A DNA stretch of 58,581 nucleotides from VBAS01 sp035318985 (GTDB lineage Bacteria > Bacteroidota > Bacteroidia > Chitinophagales > Chitinophagaceae), in NCBI GenBank assembly GCA_035318985.1, contig DATHDP010000086.1:1-58581 (forward strand), given 5' to 3'. The first letter of the stretch is position 1, and each line of letters begins with the position of its first letter. This document shows, piece by piece, positions 51,687 to 58,581 of this stretch. Under the pieces are notes generated by a model, which saw nothing but the letters and a program-made list of their open reading frames with translations, ran no database searches and was not told the DNA's origin. The translations under genes and the position numbers were made by a program.

Positions 51687-54515
51687 TTATAGGAATTGTG
51701 CAGTGATGCTTTGTTTATTTTTCTTAATATCAGCAGGCTTGCCTGCGAATACTACGTTACCACCTTCATCACCGGCTTCAGGGCCAAGATCAATGATCCA
51801 GTCAGCGCTGCGAACAACATCCAGGTTGTGCTCGATAACGATAATAGAATGTCCCTGCTCGATCAATGCATTGAAAGATGTGAGTAATTTTTTTATATCA
51901 TGAAAATGAAGACCTGTTGTGGGCTCATCAAAAATGAAAAGTATTTTATTGGCATTTACACCTTTTCCTTTTCCAAGAAAAGAAGCCAGCTTTACACGTT
52001 GCGCTTCTCCACCCGATAAGGTATCGGATGATTGACCCAATTTGATATAACCCAATCCAACATCACTTAAAGGTTGAATGGCTCTCACAATGCCGGATTC
52101 GGCAATAAAAAAATCGATCGCTTCATCCACACTCATATCCAGCACATCAAAAATGCTTTTGTCTTTATATTTTACTTCAAGCACTTCTTCTTTAAATCTT
52201 TTTCCGCCGCATGATTCGCAGGTCAAATGAACATCCGCAAGAAATTGCATTTCGACAACCTGCTCTCCTTCTCCTTTGCAAGTATCACAACGACCACCAT
52301 CTACATTAAAAGAAAAATGTTTTGGCTCAAAGCCACGCATCTTACTCAAAGGTTGCTTGGAATACAGGTCTCTTATTTCATCATACGCTTTTATATAAGT
52401 AACAGGATTGCTTCGACTACTTTTGCCGATCGGGTTCTGATCCACCATTTCGATCTGTGCAACAGATTCGATATCGCCGGTAATAGTTTTATGCAATCCA
52501 ACTTTATCAGCAAACTCGCCTTTTATTTTTTGCAAGGCAGGATACAAGATTTGTTTTACCAAAGTTGTTTTACCGCTGCCGCTTACACCGCTTACCACAC
52601 AAAGCACGTTTAATGGAAATTCAACATTGATGTTTTTAAGATTATTCTGTTTCGCTCCTTCCACTTTTATTGAGCGGTTCCATTTCCGAATATTTTTTGG
52701 CGGTTCAATTTTCAATTCCCCTTTTAAATATTTACCTGTTAGACTTTGGAAGTTTGAAATGATCTCATCATAATTTCCTTCGGCAACAATTTCGCCACCC
52801 AAATGCGAAGCCAACGGTCCCATATCAATGATATGATCCGCCTCACGCATCATCATTTCATCATGCTCAACCACTATAACAGTATTTCCAAGATCACGAA
52901 GTTCTTTTAAAACACGGATCAGGTTTTCTGTATCTCTTGAATGCAAACCAATGGAAGGTTCATCCAAAATATAAAGTGAGTTGGTAAGATTGCTTCCCAA
53001 GTTTCTTGTTAGCTGGATACGCTGGCTTTCACCACCGCTTAATGAATTGGCCAAACGACTCATCGTGAGATAACCTAATCCGACATCCAACAAAGTGTTT
53101 AGCCGATTATTTATTTCGATCAGTACTCGTTTGGCAACCTGTTTTTCATAGTCGGAAAGTTTTGCTTCCAACCCACTGAACCATTGTTGCAGGTCTTTTA
53201 CGGGCAATTCATTTAGCTCACCAATATGCTTACTACCAACTTTTACATACAATGCTTCTTTACGTAAGCGATATCCTTTGCATTCGGGACAGGTTGCTCT
53301 TCCGCGATATCGACTTAACATCACACGATACTGAACCTTGTATAACTGTGATTCAACATCTTTGAAAAAAGCATTGATCCCAATGTTATCGATGCCTTCC
53401 CATAAAAGTTTGTAATGTTTATCTGTAAGATCACCGATCGCTTTATGAACAGGAAAACCAGTTCCGGCGGATACTTTAATAAATTGTTTTCGCCACCAAT
53501 CCATTTTTTCACCCCGCCATGCTGCTACTGCTCCATCATATACACTTAATCTCCTGTCAGGAATAACAAGATCAGCATCTATTCCCAACACCTGGCTAAA
53601 GCCTTCGCAGGTTGGGCAGGCACCGTAAGGATTATTAAAAGAAAAAAGATTTGGTGATGGCTCTTCAAACTGCAAACCATCCAGCTCGAAGCGATTATTG
53701 AAATGAAGTAGTTTTGGTTTCCCGATTTGCTCTTGTACTTCCACGTACACATCTCCTTCACCTTCATAAAAAGCAGTACCGATAGAATCTGATAAACGAT
53801 GAATATCATCTTCATCAAATTCTTTTACTACTATTCTATCTACAAGAACAAATATTTTTGATTTTTTGTTTCCTATTTCTGATTTTCCTTCGAGCAGATC
53901 TTCCAGTCTTATTATTTCTCCATCAATATACATTCGGGAAAATCCTTTTTGCACAAGAATATTCAGTTCTTCTTTCAGTTCACGATTCTTATGTTGTTTT
54001 AGTGCTATGAGAATATAAACCTTATCACCATCATTAAGCTTCTTTATCGCATCCACTACATCTTTCACATCATCCTTTTTCACCTGTTTGCCTGAAACAG
54101 GTGAAAAAGTTTTTCCCAGCCTGGCGTATAGCAAGCGGAGGTAATCATAGATCTCCGTCATGCTACCCACAGTGCTTCGCGGAGTTCGTGTTACAACTTT
54201 TTGTTCTATGGCAATCGCAGGGCACAAGCCTTTTATATAATCCACATCAGGCTTGTTCATCCGGTTCAGGAACTGTCTTGCATAGGCACTCAGGCTTTCC
54301 GCATAGCGTCGTTGACCTTCTGCATATAAGGTATCAATTGTAAGGGACGATTTGCCTGAGCCTGATACCCCTGTAACCACAATAAGCTTGTTTCTTGGTA
54401 TCTCAACGGTGACATTTTTGAGGTTGTGCACCCTGGCGCCCCGAATAAAAATAACATCGGTGCCGGGTACTTTCACCCTATTTGTATCGGAGTTCTTCGA
54501 TTTTGTGTTTTGCAT
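51687..54515 (-). CDS. uvrA: UvrA paralogue (second copy, Bacteroidota type)
   Basis: The 942-residue protein has all UvrA parts. Walker A motifs are GVSGSGKSS (49-57) and GVSGSGKTTL; signatures are SLSGGESQRIQL and LSGGEAQRVKL. Zinc-module cysteines are CPTCEG, CPECKG, CDTCKG and CESCGG. In the C-terminal half it differs from the canonical copy (GKSSRSNPVTYIKAYDE, FEEVLEVKYKD-like). The UvrB-interaction region is changed (KQHKNRELKEELNILVQKG) but not deleted, unlike short UvrA2 proteins. Two copies suggest division of labour. A -7 box lies just upstream. Confidence 0.9.
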   Translation of the reverse strand: MQNTKSKNSDTNRVKVPGTDVIFIRGARVHNLKNVTVEIPRNKLIVVTGVSGSGKSSLTIDTLYAEGQRRYAESLSAYARQFLNRMNKPDVDYIKGLCPAIAIEQKVVTRTPRSTVGSMTEIYDYLRLLYARLGKTFSPVSGKQVKKDDVKDVVDAIKKLNDGDKVYILIALKQHKNRELKEELNILVQKGFSRMYIDGEIIRLEDLLEGKSEIGNKKSKIFVLVDRIVVKEFDEDDIHRLSDSIGTAFYEGEGDVYVEVQEQIGKPKLLHFNNRFELDGLQFEEPSPNLFSFNNPYGACPTCEGFSQVLGIDADLVIPDRRLSVYDGAVAAWRGEKMDWWRKQFIKVSAGTGFPVHKAIGDLTDKHYKLLWEGIDNIGINAFFKDVESQLYKVQYRVMLSRYRGRATCPECKGYRLRKEALYVKVGSKHIGELNELPVKDLQQWFSGLEAKLSDYEKQVAKRVLIEINNRLNTLLDVGLGYLTMSRLANSLSGGESQRIQLTRNLGSNLTNSLYILDEPSIGLHSRDTENLIRVLKELRDLGNTVIVVEHDEMMMREADHIIDMGPLASHLGGEIVAEGNYDEIISNFQSLTGKYLKGELKIEPPKNIRKWNRSIKVEGAKQNNLKNINVEFPLNVLCVVSGVSGSGKTTLVKQILYPALQKIKGEFADKVGLHKTITGDIESVAQIEMVDQNPIGKSSRSNPVTYIKAYDEIRDLYSKQPLSKMRGFEPKHFSFNVDGGRCDTCKGEGEQVVEMQFLADVHLTCESCGGKRFKEEVLEVKYKDKSIFDVLDMSVDEAIDFFIAESGIVRAIQPLSDVGLGYIKLGQSSDTLSGGEAQRVKLASFLGKGKGVNANKILFIFDEPTTGLHFHDIKKLLTSFNALIEQGHSIIVIEHNLDVVRSADWIIDLGPEAGDEGGNVVFAGKPADIKKNKQSITAQFL

Positions 54516-54524
54516 GAAGGGTCA

Positions 54525-54532
54525 CAAATTTA
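54525..54532 (-). promoter_or_regulatory. -7 element of the second uvrA
   Basis: On the minus strand this reads TAAATTTG, a match to TAnnTTTG, ten bases before the ATG at 54515. The rest of the gap to the sigma factor gene (54533-54772) shows no other clear feature. Confidence 0.4.
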
Positions 54533-54772
54533 CGCTGAGTCCTTAGAAATCAATACAATCATTAACATTTCATTTTAAAAAAAGATTCGATTTTCATTTC
54601 CCGGTAGTTGGCAGTTGTATTTTTTCGCTTAATTTTATTGTCCGGTTACACAATAACCGATCAACCAAAAAAATTCTCGCCTATTGATCCTACAACATCT
54701 ACACTAATTTTTTCTTGACCATTCGTACATAATGAAAACCAAAACCAATATCTAAACCACCAAAAACCGTTT

Positions 54773-55354
54773 ATGAAAGCATTTGCAAAAAAAACTGACA
54801 ACGATCTCATTCAACTTTTTGTTGAAGGGAACACCGAAGCTTTGGAAATTCTTGTGCTCCGTCACAAGGACAAGCTTTACACATCCATTTTATTTTTAGT
54901 AAAGGACAAATACCTTGCTGAAGATATTTTCCAGGATGTTTTTATCCGCATTATTGATACAATGCGCAGTGGAAGATACACTGAAGAAGGTAAATTCTTA
55001 CCATGGGCCATGCGTATTGCCCATAATCTTTGTGTCGATCATTTCCGTAAAGTAAAAAGAACACCAACGATCAAAAATGGTGATGACAAAGACATTTTTG
55101 AAGTGATCAATTTTTATGAAGACAGTGCTGAAAGCAAAATGATGAAACGTCAAAGCCACGACCGTGTTCGTGAAATGCTGGATCGTCTTCCGGAAGATCA
55201 GCGTGAAGTGATCATTCTTCGCCATTATGCTGATATGAGTTTTAAAGAAATTGCATCGATGACAAACTGTAGCATCAACACTGCTTTAGGTCGTATGCGT
55301 TATGGTCTTATCAATCTTCGCAAACTAATGATGCAAAAACAAATTGCCTTATAA
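54773..55354 (+). CDS. ECF-type RNA polymerase sigma factor
   Basis: The 193-residue protein has sigma-70 region 2 (FVEGNTEALEILVLRHKDKL, EDIFQDVFIRIIDT and GKFLPWAMRIAHNLCVDHFR). Region 4 is RLPEDQREVIILRHYADMSF followed by KEIASMTNCSINTALGRMR. It lacks regions 1 and 3, as group IV factors do. It should direct RNA polymerase to its own promoter set. No anti-sigma gene is next to it, which is unusual for ECF factors that need one but common in this branch in Bacteroidota. The gene is followed by a repeat-like inverted pair and a strong two-way terminator. Confidence 0.92.
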   Translation: MKAFAKKTDNDLIQLFVEGNTEALEILVLRHKDKLYTSILFLVKDKYLAEDIFQDVFIRIIDTMRSGRYTEEGKFLPWAMRIAHNLCVDHFRKVKRTPTIKNGDDKDIFEVINFYEDSAESKMMKRQSHDRVREMLDRLPEDQREVIILRHYADMSFKEIASMTNCSINTALGRMRYGLINLRKLMMQKQIAL

Positions 55355-55368
55355 AAAACCCAAGCCCT

Positions 55369-55444
55369 TGTCATTCTGTATTTCCCATCAGTTTTAAGTT
55401 GAATTTTCACCTTGCCATACCTGGTAGGCTCTTACAGAATGACA
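55369..55444. repeat. Inverted-repeat element between the sigma factor and dsbD
   Basis: TGTCATTCTGTA (55369-55380) and TACAGAATGACA (55433-55444) form a perfect 12-base inverted repeat around 52 bases. Elements with GTCATTCTG ... CAGAATGAC ends occur as intergenic repeats in various bacteria, from memory. No coding content is seen. Confidence 0.5.
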
Positions 55445-55453
55445 CCTAATTAA

Positions 55454-55486
55454 AAACCCTTCTCAAATGAGAAGGGTTTCTTGTTT
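55454..55486. terminator. Bidirectional intrinsic terminator
   Basis: AAACCCTTCTC pairs with GAGAAGGGTTT (11 pairs) around AAAT. It is followed by TTCTTGTTTT on the plus strand and by TTTTTAATT on the minus strand. It serves both the sigma factor gene and the convergent dsbD. Confidence 0.85.
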
Positions 55487-55501
55487 TATACTTGCGCAGT
55501 T

Positions 55502-57448
55502 CTACTTTTTATTTTTCTTATACGTTTCTATCCCACATTGCAGCCACTCAATAAATTTATCTGCATCCGGAGTGTAGTATTTTGTTTTCGTCAATGCTAT
55601 TTGATCGGCAGAGATAATAGCATATTGAGGTTGTGAAGTGGCTCCGAAGTTTTCCGTCTGGAATGTTGCCCATTTATCGCCTACAGTGATTATTGATTTC
55701 TCCTGGCCCGTTGAAGTTTTATAAACCGTATGTTCCGTAAGCGGAAGCTGCCTTCTTTCGTCAACGTATAATGAAACAACAACAAACTCATTTCGCATCA
55801 GGCTGTCAACAATTCTATTTGTCCAAACTTTTTCTTCCATTCTCCGGCAGTTTACACAAGCCCAGCCAGTAAAATCTATCAGTACGGGTTTATTTTCATT
55901 CTTTGCTCTCTCCAAAGCACGGTTATAATCTTTTATAGGTTCATACTTTTCAGCACAGTTCACAGGATGTTTATATACGCTATAACAAAGAGGTGGAGGA
56001 AACCCGCTGATCAAAGTCAGATTTGCCGATTTGCTGTTTGTTAAACCAGGGATCAGGTAAATACCGATCGCTGCAAAAAAGAAAATAAAAAAGATCCTGG
56101 TGAATGATACTTTTTTAATGGTACCAGTATGAGGAAATTTAATTTTTCCCAATAAATATAATACTGTGAGGAAGGAAATAATGACCCATAAACCAATAAA
56201 TATTTCTCTTTTCAGGAGACCCCATTGCTTTACGAGATCTGCATTAGATAAAAATTTAACCGCTAATGCAAGCTCTATGAAACCTAAAACAACCTTCACG
56301 TTTGTCATCCATCCACCAGATTTAGGAAGTGATTTGAGCCAGTTTGGAAACATGGCAAACAACGCAAAAGGAAATCCTAATGCTATACCAAATCCCGCTG
56401 CGCCAGCTGTAAGCGGCCAGGCACCCTGATCCGCCACCCCAACAAGTAGTGTTCCTAAAATGGGACCCGTGCAAGAGAAGGAAACAATGGCTAATGTGCC
56501 AGCCATAAAAAATATACCTCCTATATTTCCGTGCCCTGATTTTGAGTGAGCCTTATTAGCAATCGAAGAAGGTAATCCAATTTCAAAAAAACCAAAAAAG
56601 GAGATCGCAAAAACAACAAAGACCACGAAGAACAAAAGATTCAGCCAGATATTCGTAGAGATATTGTTGAATATTTCAGGACTTATTGTGTCATTGGCAA
56701 GATGAAAAGGTATTGTGATAAGAACATAAATAAGAAAAATAAAAAGCCCATAAAGAATTGCATTCGTTTTGCCACGTTTTTTATTATGCGACTTATTTGT
56801 AAAATAAGAAACCGTAACAGGTATCATTGGAAAAACGCAGGGAGTAAGTAAAGCGATAAGCCCACCCACCAATCCAAGTAAAAAAATTGTAAAGATACTT
56901 TTGTCACTAGTTCCATCGTCTCCACAAGGTGATGTTGGGTTTTTTATATCAATGGATGGAATTTTTATAATTGTTGTCGTTTCAACACCTCCTTCCATCT
57001 CAACATTAAAATCTAAAAATTCAGAATTAAATGCTTCATTATTTCCATAGAAATAAGAAAGTTTTCCCTGGAGTTTTGCAGGCACTTTCCCACTGATGCT
57101 AATTGGAATTTTCCATTCGGTCAATCCCTCATACACTTTTACCGTGGTGTTCTCAAAAAATGAACTTGAAAAGGATTTTGATTCGCCAGTTGTGGAAAAA
57201 CCTTTTTCAACACTAATACTTGAGTCAGCGAATTTCAATTCAACTGTCTTTACTCCCCCTAACTCCTGGCCAGGTGCATATAGTTGCCAACCGGTTATTC
57301 CGTTTGTAGAAAATATCAATTCGTATTTCCCTTCACTCGTTCTTTGGCTTTTATAATTCCATTTGTAAACTGCACTATCCTGTGAGAAGGATGCTATTGA
57401 AATGAAAATAAGCAAGCAACAAAAAAATCTTGTAACGATAACCCTCAT
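55502..57448 (-). CDS. dsbD: Thiol:disulfide interchange protein DsbD
   Basis: The 648-residue protein has a signal peptide and an N-terminal DsbD-alpha-like domain (about 23-155). An eight-helix membrane domain (185-470) carries the redox cysteines C204 (LTPCVFPMIP) and C326 (SFSCTGPI). The C-terminal thioredoxin domain has the active site C531-V-N-C534 in GWACVNCRR. It carries electrons from cytoplasmic thioredoxin to the periplasm. The alpha domain here contains no cysteine, so it cannot do the usual last step. A separate DsbD-alpha-like protein with two cysteines is encoded upstream at 57519-57965 and may supply it. Confidence 0.92.
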   Translation of the reverse strand: MRVIVTRFFCCLLIFISIASFSQDSAVYKWNYKSQRTSEGKYELIFSTNGITGWQLYAPGQELGGVKTVELKFADSSISVEKGFSTTGESKSFSSSFFENTTVKVYEGLTEWKIPISISGKVPAKLQGKLSYFYGNNEAFNSEFLDFNVEMEGGVETTTIIKIPSIDIKNPTSPCGDDGTSDKSIFTIFLLGLVGGLIALLTPCVFPMIPVTVSYFTNKSHNKKRGKTNAILYGLFIFLIYVLITIPFHLANDTISPEIFNNISTNIWLNLLFFVVFVVFAISFFGFFEIGLPSSIANKAHSKSGHGNIGGIFFMAGTLAIVSFSCTGPILGTLLVGVADQGAWPLTAGAAGFGIALGFPFALFAMFPNWLKSLPKSGGWMTNVKVVLGFIELALAVKFLSNADLVKQWGLLKREIFIGLWVIISFLTVLYLLGKIKFPHTGTIKKVSFTRIFFIFFFAAIGIYLIPGLTNSKSANLTLISGFPPPLCYSVYKHPVNCAEKYEPIKDYNRALERAKNENKPVLIDFTGWACVNCRRMEEKVWTNRIVDSLMRNEFVVVSLYVDERRQLPLTEHTVYKTSTGQEKSIITVGDKWATFQTENFGATSQPQYAIISADQIALTKTKYYTPDADKFIEWLQCGIETYKKNKK

Positions 57449-57454
57449 AGCAAT

Positions 57455-57492
57455 TAAAAAAAATAAACGAGTTCACAAAGAAGGAACTCGTT
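57455..57492 (-). terminator. Terminator or attenuator between the DsbD-alpha-like gene and dsbD
   Basis: AACGAGTTC (57466-57474) and GAACTCGTT (57484-57492) form a perfect 9-pair hairpin. On the minus strand it is followed by TTTATTTTTTTT. It lies just after the small gene and only 18 bases before the dsbD start, so it would end or limit read-through into dsbD. Confidence 0.7.
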
Positions 57493-57518
57493 CTATGTCA
57501 AAAAAATTTATCTGATCA

Positions 57519-57965
57519 TTAATCCAACGCTACTTTGAAATTCACAGTTTTCGGGGGCAGGCATTTTTTATCATCGCATGTTTGAAATTCCACACTTCCG
57601 TTGAAACTTGTTTTTACTTTGCCTTTTAGTTTTACTATTTGCACAAAATCCACTGTTTCTGAGTATTGGTTTGCTGAAATTTCCAATTCCTTATCATGAA
57701 ATTTTTGCATTTTCCCAACCTCTTTAATTTTTCCGGATAACTCTATCAACGGATTATTTGTAATAGAAAAAGTGGTAGGATCGGCAACAGCATCTTCTGG
57801 TTGGATTTGCGAATACAAGTGCCAGCCCTTTTCGATAGTGGCCGTCATATGTATCTCGTAAGAATTATCCGCCAACTTCTTTGAAGTAAAAGTCCATGTT
57901 ACTGGGTTCTGCGCAGAAACGACCATGGTCGCAAACAAAAACAAACTAAGTATAACAGCTTTCAT
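57519..57965 (-). CDS. Stand-alone DsbD-alpha-like periplasmic redox domain
   Basis: The 148-residue protein has a signal peptide (1-19, ending VVSAQ) and one domain matching the N-terminal alpha domain of DsbD: WTFTSKKLADNSYEIHMTA, KGWHLYSQIQP, and FQTCDDKKCLPPKTVNFKV. C130 and C135 stand where the redox pair of the E. coli alpha domain is. It should pass electrons from DsbD to periplasmic partners. It is encoded upstream of dsbD on the same strand, with a terminator-like hairpin between them. The lack of cysteines in the DsbD alpha domain makes a working partnership likely. Confidence 0.85.
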   Translation of the reverse strand: MKAVILSLFLFATMVVSAQNPVTWTFTSKKLADNSYEIHMTATIEKGWHLYSQIQPEDAVADPTTFSITNNPLIELSGKIKEVGKMQKFHDKELEISANQYSETVDFVQIVKLKGKVKTSFNGSVEFQTCDDKKCLPPKTVNFKVALD

Positions 57966-58104
57966 AATCTTTCTTTTAATGATGCAAAAATCGTGATAAT
58001 GGTCTTATGCTTTTGCTAAAATTCTACTACAAATATTGCAAAAGAAAACAGAGTTTTTGTGAGGAATTTGACGAACTATCTGAATTATTGTACAAATTGA
58101 GCAT

Positions 58105-58581
58105 TTAGCCCACCAAAACTTCAGTCATTAACAGGTTCTTAAGGATCTCGCGGCCATCCGTATTACCAAGAACTTCAGAAGTAGCCCTTTCCGGGTGAGG
58201 CATCATACCAAAAACATTCCTGTTGGTATTGCAAATTCCGGCAATATTCTTGGTCGCAGCATTAGGGTTTGCACCTGGCCTTATCTTTCCTTTTTCGTCA
58301 CAATAATAAAATATCACCTGTCCGTTAGCCTCCAGTTGATCGAGTGTTTTTTCATCCGCATAATAGCGTCCCTCACCATGAGCAATAGGTATTTTGTAAA
58401 CTTTACCTGTTTCATTTGTAAGGAAAACATTTTTGCAGGCAAACTGCTGATGTCCATTGCGCAATAACCCGCCGGGCAAAAGATGTGATTCACAAAGGAT
58501 CTGGAAACCGTTACAAACTCCAAAGACCTTTCCACCTGCATTAGCAAAATCGATCACACTTTGCATCATTGGACTGAAACG
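58105..58581 (-). CDS. purQ: Phosphoribosylformylglycinamidine synthase glutaminase subunit PurQ, N-terminus missing
   Basis: The gene runs off the window end; codons continue upstream of the methionine at 58569 (RFSPMMQSVIDFAN). The 159 visible residues hold the class I glutamine amidotransferase features: GGKVFGVCNGFQILCE with the nucleophilic cysteine, KIPIAHGEGRYYADE and MMPHPERA with the histidine and glutamate of the triad. It releases ammonia from glutamine for purine synthesis, together with PurL. Length so far fits the C-terminal two thirds of a roughly 230-residue PurQ. No downstream partner gene is visible within 100 bases. Confidence 0.93.
   Translation of the reverse strand, partial: RFSPMMQSVIDFANAGGKVFGVCNGFQILCESHLLPGGLLRNGHQQFACKNVFLTNETGKVYKIPIAHGEGRYYADEKTLDQLEANGQVIFYYCDEKGKIRPGANPNAATKNIAGICNTNRNVFGMMPHPERATSEVLGNTDGREILKNLLMTEVLVG

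Noticed and set aside
1..58581. CRISPR arrays, transposases, phage genes or toxin-antitoxin pairs
   Set aside because: None was found. Repeats in the window are intergenic inverted pairs or protein-coding repeats, with no regular spacer pattern and no cas gene.

Overview
The window looks like a chromosomal piece of a Bacteroidota bacterium, most likely from the Chitinophagaceae or a near relative. The signs are AT-rich DNA, -7 promoter elements of the form TAnnTTTG with few Shine-Dalgarno sequences, an OmpA protein with thrombospondin type-3 repeats, a DUF4293 protein, a type IX secretion tail-like domain, a second Bacteroidota-type UvrA, and a SAM-I riboswitch in front of homoserine dehydrogenase. 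No transposase, integrase, phage gene or CRISPR array was seen.

Layout. Positions 1-9.9 kb hold mixed housekeeping genes: the tail of rarA, a PhyH-type dioxygenase, an M28 peptidase, an ElaA-like acetyltransferase, an outer-membrane barrel plus a small lipoprotein, a gap with strong RNA-like secondary structure, uvrA, the SAM riboswitch with hom, and a PAP2 phosphatase. From 10.0 to 34.2 kb lies a surface-polysaccharide (O-antigen-like) locus. It has an initiating phosphoglycosyl transferase, GT2 and GT4 glycosyltransferases, three large membrane proteins of glycosyltransferase-C or similar type, two sugar-nucleotide epimerase-like SDR proteins, four methyltransferases, a Wzx flippase, a Wzy-like polymerase, a Wzz-like chain-length protein and a WaaL-like ligase. 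It is arranged as alternating plus and minus blocks. A tRNA-Pro/tRNA-Ser pair and dnaA follow at 34.3-36.1 kb.

From 36.2 to 45 kb come a 5'-nucleotidase split over two overlapping genes, an OmpA protein, an FAD-dependent dehydrogenase, a NatA/NatB-like ABC exporter, a protein with tandem 16-residue helical repeats behind a palindromic operator-like site, and a 2'-5' RNA ligase-like protein. From 45 to 58.6 kb come a nitronate monooxygenase, a sugar nucleotidyltransferase flanked by inverted copies of an intergenic repeat, glyA, a berberine-bridge-type oxidoreductase, a second uvrA, an ECF sigma factor, DsbD with a separate DsbD-alpha-like protein, and the end of purQ.

Working together, the polysaccharide genes give a nearly complete Wzx/Wzy route: lipid-linked initiation, cytoplasmic elongation, flipping, polymerisation with length control and ligation. 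In addition, polyprenyl-phosphate-sugar synthases sit beside membrane transferases that could decorate the glycan in the periplasm. The least familiar items are the structured RNA at 4.46-4.76 kb, the repeated GW/RPDV/SGF module shared by two membrane proteins of the polysaccharide locus, the 16-residue repeat protein with its palindrome, and the dispersed repeat around the nucleotidyltransferase. All functions are inferred from sequence alone, without database searches.
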